In this document: positions 6,967-16,600 of the stretch, in pieces
How positions within the stretch are numbered: the stretch's first letter is position 1
Layout of the letters: each line of letters starts with the position of its first letter
The notes under the pieces: model-generated
Told to the model about the DNA's origin: nothing
Seen by the model: only the letters and a program-made list of their open reading frames with translations
The model's database searches: none
Assembly: GCA_028821515.1 (NCBI GenBank)
Contig: JAPPGA010000057.1
Location: 1 to 40,828, forward strand
Reading direction: 5' to 3'
Source of the DNA: Gammaproteobacteria bacterium
GTDB taxonomy: Bacteria; Pseudomonadota; Gammaproteobacteria; Pseudomonadales; Azotimanducaceae
Length of the DNA stretch: 40,828 nucleotides
Made by a program: the position numbers and the translations under genes

Positions 6967-8931
6967 ATGGCAAGAATCATCGGTATCGACCTCGGCACCA
7001 CCAACTCGTGCGTGGCGGTCATGGACGGACAGGACCCGAGGGTCATAGAGAATTCCGAAGGGGATCGGACGACGCCTTCGATCGTCGCGTACGCCGACGG
7101 CGGCGAGATTCTCGTCGGCCAAAGCGCCAAGCGGCAGGCCGTGACCAACCCGGACAACACCCTGTTCGCGATCAAGCGATTGATCGGCAGGAACTTCAGT
7201 GACGAGGTCGTGCAGCGCGACATGGGCATGGTGCCCTACAAGATCGTCAAGGCGTCGAACAACGACGCCTGGATCGAAGCGAAGGGCGAACAGGTCGCGC
7301 CGCCCCAGGTTTCCGCAGAAGTGCTGAAGAAGATGAAGCGGACCGCCGAGGAGTACCTGGGCGAGGACGTCGCGGACGCGGTCATTACCGTGCCTGCGTA
7401 TTTCAACGACTCCCAGCGCCAGGCGACGAAAGACGCGGGACGCATCGCGGGACTCGACGTCAAGCGCATCATCAACGAACCGACCGCGGCCGCTCTCGCG
7501 TATGGCATGGACAAGCAGCGCGGCGACGCCAAGATCGCGGTCTACGATCTCGGCGGCGGCACGTTCGACATTTCAATCATCGAGATCGCCGACGTGGACG
7601 GCGAGCACCAGTTCGAAGTGCTGTCGACGAACGGCGACACTTTCCTCGGGGGCGAGGATTTTGACCTGCGCGTCATCGAATTCCTCGCAAGCGAATTCAA
7701 GCAGGAAAACGGCATCGACCTGCACAACGATCCGCTCGCCCTGCAGCGGCTCAAGGAAGCCGCCGAAAAGGCCAAGATCGAACTCTCGTCGAGCCAGCAG
7801 ACCGAGGTCAACCTGCCGTACATCACCGCGGACAACACCGGTCCCAAGCATCTCGTCACCAGGCTGACCCGGGCAAAGCTGGAGTCCCTGGTCGAAGAGC
7901 TGGTCGAGCGGACGATCGGACCTTGCAGAACCGCCATCAACGACGCCGGCATCTCGACCGGAGACATCGACGACGTCATCCTCGTGGGCGGTCAGACGCG
8001 CATGCCGCTGGTACAGGAGAAGGTCAATGGTTTCTTCGGCCGGGAAGCGCGCCGGGACGTGAATCCCGACGAGGCGGTGGCGATGGGCGCCGCGATCCAG
8101 GCCGCCGTTCTTTCCGGTGACGTCAAGGACGTCCTCCTGCTCGACGTCACGCCGCTATCGCTCGGCATCGAGACCCTGGGCGGCGTCATGAGCGCGCTCA
8201 TCGAGAAGAACACCACCATCCCGACCAAGAAGCAGCAGGTGTTCTCGACTGCGGACGACAACCAGACCGCCGTCACCATTCACGTGTTGCAGGGCGAGCG
8301 CTCGCAGGCGGCCCAGAACAAGTCCCTCGGCCGCTTCAACCTGGAGAGCATTCCTCCGGCGCCGCGGGGCATACCGCAGATCGAGGTCAGCTTCGATATC
8401 GATGCCAATGGCATCCTGAACGTCTCCGCCAAGGACATGGCGACGAACAGGGAGCAGTCCATCGTGATCAGGGCCTCGAGCGGGTTGTCGGACGACGAGA
8501 TCGAGGCCATGGTGCGCGATGCCCAGGCCCATACCGAAGAGGACAAGGTATTCGAGGAAATGGTCGGGCTGCGTAACCAGGGCGACACCCTCGTGCACGC
8601 CGCGCGGAAGATGGTGACCAACGCGGGAGACAAGGCGACCGACGAGGAAAAGGAGCAGATCGAAGCAGCTGCCAAGTCCCTCGAAGAAGCCATCCAGGGC
8701 GACGACAAGGAAGCCATCGAATCCGGCATCCAGGCCATATCGGAAGCCACCGGCGCGCTCGCGCAGAAGATGTATGCGGAGCAGGCGGAAGCGGCGGCGG
8801 GCGACGGGGGCGCGCAAGCCGGACCCTCCGCCCAGGCCCAATCCGGGGAGCACGATGACGCCGTGGATGCGGAATTCGAAGAGGTGAAGGACAGCGACCC
8901 GGAAACGCGCGAACGGGACAAGGGCGCATAA
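6967..8931 (+). CDS. dnaK: Molecular chaperone DnaK (Hsp70)
   Basis: The ATP-dependent Hsp70 chaperone. The 654-residue protein begins with the phosphate-1 motif [16 protein letters not shown]; the nucleotide-binding domain also shows [12 protein letters not shown] and the adenosine loop [14 protein letters not shown]. The linker [16 protein letters not shown] leads to the substrate-binding domain, then the helical lid. The Gly/Ala-rich tail reaches FEEVKD but continues for about 13 charged residues, beyond where E. coli DnaK ends. ATG 6967 is chosen because it follows GAGAGGA at proper spacing and matches family N-termini; ATG 6952 is a less likely alternative. Confidence 0.98.
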   Translation: MARIIGIDLGTTNSCVAVMDGQDPRVIENSEGDRTTPSIVAYADGGEILVGQSAKRQAVTNPDNTLFAIKRLIGRNFSDEVVQRDMGMVPYKIVKASNNDAWIEAKGEQVAPPQVSAEVLKKMKRTAEEYLGEDVADAVITVPAYFNDSQRQATKDAGRIAGLDVKRIINEPTAAALAYGMDKQRGDAKIAVYDLGGGTFDISIIEIADVDGEHQFEVLSTNGDTFLGGEDFDLRVIEFLASEFKQENGIDLHNDPLALQRLKEAAEKAKIELSSSQQTEVNLPYITADNTGPKHLVTRLTRAKLESLVEELVERTIGPCRTAINDAGISTGDIDDVILVGGQTRMPLVQEKVNGFFGREARRDVNPDEAVAMGAAIQAAVLSGDVKDVLLLDVTPLSLGIETLGGVMSALIEKNTTIPTKKQQVFSTADDNQTAVTIHVLQGERSQAAQNKSLGRFNLESIPPAPRGIPQIEVSFDIDANGILNVSAKDMATNREQSIVIRASSGLSDDEIEAMVRDAQAHTEEDKVFEEMVGLRNQGDTLVHAARKMVTNAGDKATDEEKEQIEAAAKSLEEAIQGDDKEAIESGIQAISEATGALAQKMYAEQAEAAAGDGGAQAGPSAQAQSGEHDDAVDAEFEEVKDSDPETRERDKGA

Positions 8932-8962
8932 TGCAGCGGGGGGCGCACCCCTGAACAAGACC

Positions 8963-10084
8963 ATGGCCAAACGCGACTACTACGATGTCCTCGGCATCGA
9001 ACGCGGATCATCTTCCGACGATGTGAAGAAGGCATACCGCCGCCTGGCCATGAAATACCATCCCGACCGCAACGAAGGGGACGCGAGCGCCGAGGAGAAG
9101 TTCAAGGAGGCGTCCGAAGCCTACGAGATCCTGAGCGACGGCGAGAAGCGCCAAGCTTACGACCGTTTCGGCCATGCCGGCGTGGATGCCAGCGGCATGG
9201 GAATGGGCGACGGGGGCAGCTTCAGCGACATTTTCAGCGATGTCTTCGGCGACATATTCGGCGCCGCCCGCGGCGGTCGACGCGCTGCCCGACGGGGCGC
9301 CGACCTGCGCTACAACCTGAGCCTGGACCTGGAACAGGCGGTGCATGGCGATACCGTCGAGATTCGCGTTCCCGTGCTCGCGACCTGCGATGACTGCGAC
9401 GGCAGCGGTGCTGCGCCCGGGACCAGCCCCACTACCTGTCCGCAGTGTCAGGGCCAGGGACAGATCCGCGTTGCGCAGGGCTTTTTCTCGCTACAGCAGA
9501 CCTGTCCCCAGTGTCGTGGTGCCGGAACATTCATCGCCAACCCCTGCCGCACCTGCGGCGGCGGCGGGCGCGTCGAGCGGCGCAAGACGCTGTCCGTCAA
9601 CATACCTGCGGGCGTGGACGAAGGGGACCGAATCCGCCTCTCCGGCGAGGGCGAAGTTGGACCGAACAGCGGTATGCCCGGCGATCTATACGTGCAGGTA
9701 TCGGTGCGCGAACACCCGATCTTCAGCCGCGATGGCATGAACCTGCTGTGCGACGTGCCGATCTCCTTCATGCAGGCGGCCCTCGGCGGCGAAATCGAGG
9801 TTCCGACCCTGGAGGGACGCATCAAGCTGCGGATTCCCGCGGAGACGCAGACCCACAAGCTGTTCCGCCTGCGCGGCAAGGGCGCGACATCCGTGCGCCG
9901 TTCCGGCACCGGCGACCTTATCTGCCGCACCGTCGTCGAGACGCCGGTGCGACTCAACGACGAGCAGAAGTCCCTGCTGCACGAATTCGGAAAGTCCCTC
10001 GATCGCAGCGGCAGCGAACACTCGCCCAAGGGGACCTCCTGGATAGAGTCGGTCAAGCACTTCTTTGACCGATTCACGAACTGA
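8963..10084 (+). CDS. dnaJ: Co-chaperone DnaJ (Hsp40)
   Basis: DnaJ delivers substrates to DnaK and stimulates its ATPase. The 373-residue protein has the J-domain with HPD (in [11 protein letters not shown]), a Gly/Phe region ([19 protein letters not shown]), and a zinc domain with four CxxCxGxG repeats: [24 protein letters not shown] and CRTCGGGG. The C-terminal substrate-binding domains follow, with [15 protein letters not shown]. It follows dnaK by 31 bases, in the same operon. Confidence 0.97.
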   Translation: MAKRDYYDVLGIERGSSSDDVKKAYRRLAMKYHPDRNEGDASAEEKFKEASEAYEILSDGEKRQAYDRFGHAGVDASGMGMGDGGSFSDIFSDVFGDIFGAARGGRRAARRGADLRYNLSLDLEQAVHGDTVEIRVPVLATCDDCDGSGAAPGTSPTTCPQCQGQGQIRVAQGFFSLQQTCPQCRGAGTFIANPCRTCGGGGRVERRKTLSVNIPAGVDEGDRIRLSGEGEVGPNSGMPGDLYVQVSVREHPIFSRDGMNLLCDVPISFMQAALGGEIEVPTLEGRIKLRIPAETQTHKLFRLRGKGATSVRRSGTGDLICRTVVETPVRLNDEQKSLLHEFGKSLDRSGSEHSPKGTSWIESVKHFFDRFTN

Positions 10085-10097
10085 GACTGCGAGAACG

Positions 10098-10880
10098 ATG
10101 ATACGAATAGCGATTACCGGGGCTGCCGGACGCATGGGGCGCACCGTCGCCGAGGCGGTGCGCGATGCCGATGACATGGTTCTCGGCGCAGCCCTCGAAC
10201 ACCCGGATTCCGACGCGATCGGCGACGTGATCGACGGCGTGACCATCGCCCGCGAACCGGCTGCGGACGACTTCGATATCCTGATCGACTTCAGCGTGCC
10301 GGCAGCCACGCTCGGCGTGCTCGAAGCATGTGAGCACCATGGAAAGGGCATGGTAATCGGCACGACGGGGTTCGATGCGGATGGCACCGCCCGCATAGCC
10401 GAGGTAGCGGAGCGCATCCCCATCGTCATGACGCCGAACATGAGCGTTGGCGTGAACGTGACATTCAAGCTCATCGAAGCGGCGGCCAGGGCCCTCGGCG
10501 CGGACTCGGACATAGAGGTCTTCGAAGCCCACCACCGACACAAGATCGACGCGCCTTCCGGCACCGCCGTTCGCATCGGCGAAATCCTGGCGCGGGAGCT
10601 GAACCGGGACCTGTCGGCGGACGCCGTCTACGGCCGCGAAGGCATCACCGGCGAGCGGGACGCCCGGACCATCGGTTTCCACTCGCTGCGCGGAGGTGAC
10701 ATCGTGGGAGAACACACCGTCACGTTCGCCGGACCCGGGGAACGGCTGGAAATCACCCATCGCGCGCACAGCCGCATGAACTTCGCCATGGGCGCCCTTC
10801 GCGCCGCCCGCTTCGTCGCCGAGCGCGAAACGGGGCTGTTCGACGTCGCTGACGTCCTCGGCATCGCCGAGGGTATTTGA
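10098..10880 (+). CDS. dapB: 4-hydroxy-tetrahydrodipicolinate reductase DapB
   Basis: DapB catalyses the NAD(P)H-dependent reduction step of lysine and diaminopimelate synthesis. The 260-residue protein has the N-terminal Rossmann motif GAAGRMGR, the GTTGF loop, and the catalytic region EAHHRHKIDAPSGTA with the conserved histidines and lysine. I choose ATG 10098 (MIRIAITGAAG), 13 bases after the dnaJ stop. The frame extends upstream into dnaJ to 10065 without similarity. In many relatives carAB follows dapB; here a small lipoprotein gene follows instead. Confidence 0.96.
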   Translation: MIRIAITGAAGRMGRTVAEAVRDADDMVLGAALEHPDSDAIGDVIDGVTIAREPAADDFDILIDFSVPAATLGVLEACEHHGKGMVIGTTGFDADGTARIAEVAERIPIVMTPNMSVGVNVTFKLIEAAARALGADSDIEVFEAHHRHKIDAPSGTAVRIGEILARELNRDLSADAVYGREGITGERDARTIGFHSLRGGDIVGEHTVTFAGPGERLEITHRAHSRMNFAMGALRAARFVAERETGLFDVADVLGIAEGI

Positions 10881-10953
10881 AGCTGCAATTTTGCGCCTGA
10901 CCCGCCGACCCGGCGAACTTGATTGCGCGGGGAAAGACGCCTACCGTGCGTTC

Positions 10954-11409
10954 ATGCGCCTGTTTGTCGCAATTGCGTTCCTGTTCCTCGCCGGTTGCGA
11001 CAAACCATTCGGTTTCATTCCGGGGCGTGAACTCGACGGCGACGAACAGCCGCCACCGGAGGACTGGTCCGAGATCGACAGTGTCGCTACGGTGCAGCTC
11101 GAATTCCGGCCGGACAAACCCTACTCCATCAACATCTGGGCGGTCAGCATCGGCCCCGACATGTACGTCGCCACCGGTGAAGACGGCACGCGCTGGACCG
11201 AGTATCTCCAGGAGACGCCGATGGTGCGGGTAAGAGTGCAAGAGTCCATTTATCCCCTGAACGCGGTTCGAATAGTCGATGCCGCAGAGCACCAGGACGT
11301 TACCGCCGCCTTCATCGCCAAATACAATGTCGACGAGGACAGTTGGGTCGCGAGCGGCCAGGTGTTTCGCCTCGACCGGCGAACCCGGGAAATGCAAAGT
11401 GCGCCATAA
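10954..11409 (+). CDS. Small lipoprotein with a possible nitroreductase/PNPOx-like barrel
   Basis: A 151-residue hypothetical lipoprotein. The N-terminus MRLFVAIAFLFLAGC gives a lipobox LAGC with Cys15 lipidated, so it should sit in the cell envelope. After a Pro-rich linker, the segment INIWAVSIGPDMYVATG followed by WTEYLQETPMVRVRV resembles the short split-barrel of deazaflavin-dependent nitroreductase and DUF2255-like proteins; this is a weak fold impression, not an assignment. ATG 10954 is chosen because it opens the signal peptide; the frame extends to 10891 with non-signal sequence. The next gene's GTG start overlaps its last codons. Confidence 0.7.
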   Translation: MRLFVAIAFLFLAGCDKPFGFIPGRELDGDEQPPPEDWSEIDSVATVQLEFRPDKPYSINIWAVSIGPDMYVATGEDGTRWTEYLQETPMVRVRVQESIYPLNAVRIVDAAEHQDVTAAFIAKYNVDEDSWVASGQVFRLDRRTREMQSAP

Positions 11410-11644
11410 GGATCGATCACCGACCAAAAGGACCACCGTCCACTTCGACCTGGCAGTCCACCGTGCACTACGTTTCAAGGCGGCGGAGACGGAGCGCAAT
11501 ATCTCCTCGCTTGTGAATGAAGCCGTCAGAGCGGCGCTATCGGAGGACGTTGACGACCTGGAGGCCTTCGAATTGCGCGAGAACGAACCCGACTATGCGT
11601 TCGAGGACGTTGTTCGCGACCTGAGGCGACGAAGCCAGATATAG
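11399..11644 (+). CDS. Orphan CopG/ribbon-helix-helix antitoxin-like protein
   Basis: An 81-residue predicted DNA-binding protein. The segment KRTTVHFDLAVHRALRFKA followed by AAETERNISSLVNEAVRAAL matches the strand-helix-helix pattern of CopG/RHH antitoxins, and the acidic C-terminal tail (EDVDDLEAFELRENEP...) resembles toxin-binding tails of RelB/CopG types. Start is GTG 11399, preceded by GGGAAAT; the frame is open further upstream inside the lipoprotein gene, so the start is moderately certain. No PIN, RelE or Txe toxin follows: the next gene is on the opposite strand and of another family. It may be a solitary regulator or a leftover antitoxin. Confidence 0.75.
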   Translation: MRHKDRSPTKRTTVHFDLAVHRALRFKAAETERNISSLVNEAVRAALSEDVDDLEAFELRENEPDYAFEDVVRDLRRRSQI

Positions 11645-11688
11645 TCCCTGCGACTCGTTCGCTCGCTGTCTCCCTACGAGGCTGAAGT

Positions 11689-12063
11689 TCAGGCGCGTTC
11701 CGTCCCCCGAGCCGTGCCACGTTCCGCAAGCGGATTCCGAAATGCGTCGGGGTCTTCTTCTCCTTCCCGCGGGACAAGGCAGGCGAAGTCCTTCTCGACG
11801 AGGATCTCTACGGCACCTTCGCGACCCCTAAGGGACACTTCCTCCGTGCTGGCCCAACGCAGGGCGATGGCGTGAGGGATGCTGACCGTCATCCGGCCGG
11901 CCGCAAACGCAGCGCCGATTCTCTCTCCTGAAGCCTCAAGCGCATAGGTGAACGGCTGGGGCAGAGAAGTCGTCTCAACGACGGCATCTCCACCGGCCAC
12001 GGCGGACACCTCGGATTGGGTCAGCCGCAGACGAATGGAGTCTCCCTTGATGCGGAGCTTCAT
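11689..12063 (-). CDS. DUF7009-like small protein
   Basis: A 124-residue cytoplasmic protein of unknown function. The opening MKLRIKGDSIRLRLTQSEV is characteristic of a conserved family that I associate with DUF7009; the middle VSIPHAIALRWASTEEVSL looks like a DNA- or partner-binding strand-helix. The C-terminus is charged. Start ATG 12063 lies two bases beyond the stop of the upstream larA-like gene, so the two are very probably co-transcribed and translationally coupled. The larger frame upstream (to 12390) is a shadow of larA. No function is inferred beyond association with larA. Confidence 0.75.
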   Translation of the reverse strand: MKLRIKGDSIRLRLTQSEVSAVAGGDAVVETTSLPQPFTYALEASGERIGAAFAAGRMTVSIPHAIALRWASTEEVSLRGREGAVEILVEKDFACLVPREGEEDPDAFRNPLAERGTARGTERA

Positions 12064-12065
12064 GA

Positions 12066-13346
12066 TCAGGCTGCCGCATGCGGGACCACGTAGGGTCCCT
12101 CCGGGATCACCGCCACTGCCGGATCTCCTGCCCGCTCCACGCTGGCCGCTATCGCCGAGTCGACGCAGTCGATGGCCTCCACCCCGGTGCAGGCACGATC
12201 CCCCCGGTCCAGTTCGCTGAAGAGCTGGATCCGCGCGGCCCGCTGGGCCTTGAGCTGCACTTCCGTCTGCCACTCGTCTATCTCGGCGAAGCGCTTTTGC
12301 AGCAGATCGTTCAGGAAACGCTCGGGACTCTGTTCGAGGAGGCGCCGCTGGGCCGCGCGATACGCATCCGATCCGATCCCCTCGGAACAATCGGCCGCCA
12401 CGATCAGCGTCGCATCGGTGTCGAGAATCCCCATGGGCGTGAGCATGCTCTTGACGGTCTGGTAGTACGTCTGGTCCAGCGGAAATCCTGCGGCGGACGT
12501 GACGACGGTCTTGAAGCGGCGCGGGAGCGAAACCCTGCAGAACCCATGCGCGAAGTCGACGGCGGCCAGGTGGCTCGCAACGATCTCACCGAAGTTGACG
12601 AATGACAGGCGGCGTCGCTCGTCGATGACCGTGTTGACGGCGTGGACCTCCCCCAGCATTCGGACGATTTCGAGCTGTTCCTCGCGCAGCGGGTTGCCCG
12701 ACAGATTGCACTGCACCGCCGCCGGGTCCTCCAGGAAGCGGGCACTGTGGAAGGTTCGTATGGTGTCCTGGTGGGCGATCCCCGGGGCGATGACCTTACA
12801 GCCCCCGGAGTAGCCCGCCATGATGTGCGGCTCCACCAGGCCGGTCGCGATGCGCAGATCGGCTTCGACGAAGCGGCGATCGAGCTTCACGGGCGTTCCC
12901 CGCGTGTCCGTCTTGCCAAGATCGACGTGGGCAGCGTCATCGCGGGCGAAGTGGTTCTCGACCCTGACGTTGTCCATCACCCAGTCATCGCCCACCACCT
13001 GGCGTAGCTCGCCACCCTCGTTGGGGCGGTGCAAACCCGTCGCTACCAGGACCGTGATGCGTTCCTGCGGGACGCCCGCCCGAACGATTCCGCGAATCAG
13101 GCCTTTAAGGAACAGTGCGTTCGGCACCGGCCGGGTGACATCGCAAATGAGGATGCACGCCGACCTGCGTCCGGCCGCCAGATCGTACAGGGATGGTGCG
13201 CCCAGGGGCTCCTCGAGGGCGTGCGCCACGGCGGCCTCGGGATCCGCGATCACCGGCATCTCGGGTTTGCGCACGACCGTGACCTCGCACTCATCGGCGA
13301 GCCGCACCCGCAGTTCTCCTCGACCATAGGGCAACTGGATGATCAC
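12066..13346 (-). CDS. larA: LarA-like nickel-pincer racemase/epimerase (DUF2088 family)
   Basis: LarA-type enzymes racemise or epimerise alpha-hydroxy acids using a nickel-pincer nucleotide cofactor. The 426-residue protein shows the family's catalytic landmarks: VATGLHRPN (first catalytic His), VEPHIMAGYSGGCKVIAPG (second His and the Lys that tethers the cofactor) and FHSARFLED (third His). The N-terminal DUF2088 domain includes LICDVTRPVPN. Start is GTG 13346, with GGAAG seven bases upstream. The cofactor-synthesis genes larB, larC and larE are absent from this window, so the cofactor must come from elsewhere in the genome. The substrate is not necessarily lactate; the family is diverse. 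Confidence 0.87.
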   Translation of the reverse strand: MIIQLPYGRGELRVRLADECEVTVVRKPEMPVIADPEAAVAHALEEPLGAPSLYDLAAGRRSACILICDVTRPVPNALFLKGLIRGIVRAGVPQERITVLVATGLHRPNEGGELRQVVGDDWVMDNVRVENHFARDDAAHVDLGKTDTRGTPVKLDRRFVEADLRIATGLVEPHIMAGYSGGCKVIAPGIAHQDTIRTFHSARFLEDPAAVQCNLSGNPLREEQLEIVRMLGEVHAVNTVIDERRRLSFVNFGEIVASHLAAVDFAHGFCRVSLPRRFKTVVTSAAGFPLDQTYYQTVKSMLTPMGILDTDATLIVAADCSEGIGSDAYRAAQRRLLEQSPERFLNDLLQKRFAEIDEWQTEVQLKAQRAARIQLFSELDRGDRACTGVEAIDCVDSAIAASVERAGDPAVAVIPEGPYVVPHAAA

Positions 13347-13401
13347 TTGACAACTTCCATGGAACGACCAACAGGGTTACGCATAGAGCCTTGATTCACA
13401 A

Positions 13402-13434
13402 GGGATCATACCCAAACGCTCCTGGGTTGATCCC
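13402..13434 (-). other. Strong hairpin upstream of larA
   Basis: GGGATCA-T-ACCCA pairs with TGGGT-TGATCCC across an 8-base loop: twelve base pairs with one bulged base. It lies 56 bases before the larA start and about 235 bases past the end of the metalloprotease gene on the same strand. Lacking a T-run, it could be a leader structure, operator or factor-assisted terminator. The rest of the 13347-13669 gap shows no convincing gene. Confidence 0.55.
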
Positions 13435-13669
13435 AAATCCGGCCACCTTTGAATCGCGAGACCGTCCTGACCTGTCGTTGCGGTGCAGATCATGCAGGAT
13501 CGCCACGACCTTCCTGTGGTGGTCCCGATAGCACCGAGCCTGGACGTCGAACTGCTCTCAGGTCGCCGTCTCACCTCGATCTGCCGCATGGCCGTCATCC
13601 CTGCGGGAACGCTATGATCGGTCCGGGTTTGGGGATTCCAGGTCAAGTGCCGACGACGTGTCGGCCGCG

Positions 13670-16600
13670 TCAATCCTCCGTTCCGGTTTCCCGGCGCGCG
13701 CGCTCCTGCTCAAGCCACGCACGGAGCCAGCCGCGCAGGAGTCCGCGTGCCGACACCGCTACGGTCACCTCGAACGTCAGCGTTGCGGATAGACCGAAAG
13801 CGTCGGTGGCCGTCACCGTCACCGTCGCGGTCCCTTCCCGGGCGCTATCGGACGACGTCAGCGTCAAGACTCCCCCTTCGATATGGACGCGCACTAACCC
13901 AGGATCGCTGGAGCGCGCCGTAAACACCAGGGGCTGTTCGTCTTCCGCTACGAACAACCGGGCCAATGGGATGTGTTCGGAAGCCCCCTCCACGCCGATT
14001 TCCGTTGCCGTCACCGCAGTCTGCAAGAGCTGCGGACCCTGTCTCACCGCCAAAAGGAATACGAGTGACGCGGTCGTGTTGTCGGCGGCCGTAGCTTCCA
14101 CAGTGACACTCACCGTACCGCTCTCGACCGGCATCGCTCGCAGGGTGCCGTCGACCATCTCAACCACTGCGATATCCGCTCCAGGGTCGCTGGCGGTAAT
14201 GCGCGAGACGTCGCCGAGCACGGCGCGAAAATAGCCGGAGGTGTCAAGCGTGACCCTGCCGCCACCGATCCGGACCAAGAGCGTGACGGAATCCAGCCGC
14301 ACGTCCACGTTGCGGTCGAGCAGATCGGGTATGTGCACATTCAGGGACTGCTCGCTGAGCGGATTGGCGCTCAGTGAAACCCAGTCCCCCGCGCTGATTC
14401 CCGGGTTGTCGGTCAGCGGTCCCACATTGGAGATGCGGTTGTCGCTGAGGTCCAGACCTGCCAGTTCGTGCGCCGCGGCCAGCGGCCCGACATTCGAGAT
14501 GTGGTTGGATCCGAGCCAGGCCCATGTCAGGTTCGCGGCCGCATCCAATCCCGCGAGATCGGCGATGCCGGCGTTGAACGCCTGCAATATCACCAGCCTC
14601 TTGATCGACTCCTCCGTAATCGGATCGTCCAGCCGCACCCGTGCCCCGGCTATGGCCTGCGCGATCAATGCCCGGAGCGCGGGATCCGGGATGGCGACGG
14701 CGGCGTGTCCCGCCCCCCAGACCCGTATCCCCCATGACTCCAGCTTGGGGACGTGTTCATGGACGGACGCGCTGTCGAGCGGATTGCCGTACAGATTCAC
14801 ACCCGGACTCGAATCCAGATCCCAGATCTCGCGCCGTACCAGCGGTGCGAGATCCGATACCTGGTTGCGCCTCAGCTCGAGCCATCGCAGGCTGGAAAGG
14901 CCAGTCAATGCGTTCAGGTCCGATACGTTGTTCCCCGCCAGATAGAGAGATTGAAGATTCGGCAAGCGGCCTAGTGCAGCGATGTTCGAGACATCGTTGC
15001 CCTCCAGGTCCAGAAGCCGAGTTTCAGTCAAGCCGCGTAACGGCTCGAGGTCCGAAATCCCGTTCCAGCCCAACCACAGGAACCTCAAGCTGCCGAAATT
15101 CGAAAGCGCCGATATGTCGTCGATGCCGAGTCCCTTCAGACCCAGAGAACTCAGGTCACCAGCGTGTGGCAGCGCCACCACGTCATCAAGCGACACGCCG
15201 GTATCGTCTACACGCAACGACCGGAGCCTCAGGCCCGCGAGCAGCGACAGGTCGACCACTTTCGTGCCGTTCAAATTGAGAGAACGGAGCTGGGTCATGT
15301 CGCTCAGCGGCGACAGATCCGAAACAGGGTTGTTGGGAATCTGCAGGGAGTTGAGCGCGGCGAGCCCTTGCACCGGGGAAAGGTCGGAAAGGCCGATACC
15401 GTCAGCGTAGAGCTGCCGCAGCATCGTCAGTCCGGCCAGGTGCGACGGGTCGGAGACAACGTGGCCCGATTGGCCCAACCACAGGGACTCCAGTTGGCGA
15501 AGCTCCGCGACCGGCGAAAGGTCTGACACCGGATTGCCTACAACGTTCAATAGACTGAGTCCGGCCAGCTCTTCGAGCGGTCTCAAGTCCGACACCCGAT
15601 TGTAATTGAGATAGAGTCTTCGAAGCTGCCGCAGGTCCGACAGGGCGGTCAGACTCGCAACCTCGTTGCGCCAGAGGTTGAGCGTTTCCAGATTCTCCGC
15701 CAGTTCGAGCCCGGTCAGGTCGCGGATGCCAAGATCCTGTGCCTGTAGCTCTGCCAGGTCTGCAAGCTCCTCTGGCGAAATGGGCGCTCCCGGGGCCTTG
15801 CCGAGGGCTTTTTCGACGGCCGCCCGCAACGCGGCATCGCGGAACGGCGAAAGGTCCGCGACGTCCGTGTCCTCGTTGTCGCCGATGCCATCGCCGTCCG
15901 CGTCCTCCCACTCGTCGGGGTCGAGCGGAAACGGGTCGTCCCGGTCGGCGACGCCGTCGTTGTCGTCGTCCGGGTCGGCCAGGTCGCCGATACCGTCCCC
16001 GTCGGAGTCTACGTGCTCCGATGGATCGTTAGGCAGGTCGTCCGCCACGTCCACTATGCCGTCGCCGTCGGTGTCGCGCTTGGAGGCGCGGTGCGCCGCG
16101 ACCTGGTGACGCACGAGGTCGAGGCTCAACATGGCATTGGCACCGTCGGTTTCGTCGCGCGGCACTCCACACGGCGCAGACCCGCAGTCGGCCCCGGGGT
16201 CCGAGAACACGCCACCGAGAATCCTTACGCCGTAGGACATGATCGTGCCCGAAAACTGGTCGATATAGTGACCCCTTGACCAGCGGAACGCGCCATAGGC
16301 CTCGCCCTGCAGGGCCGAGTGAGCGAGACCCAAGTTGTGCCCGAGTTCATGGGCCGTGACCGTGGCGCTCGCGTGCCCCAAGGAAACGGCAATCCCGATC
16401 CGGTAACCTTGCCAGCGTCCGCGGCCCAACCAGCCCTCGATAGTTGCGCACCCAGCCACGCCGCTCCAGCAACCCATCGGTCCGCCGTTGTGGAAGCGGA
16501 AGGCGAGATCCGCGCCGTGGCGATCCATGAGCGCGGTGCGATCGTCCGGATCAGGGACGCCCCGTTCATTGAGCACGACTTCGCTCATGCCAACGGTGCG

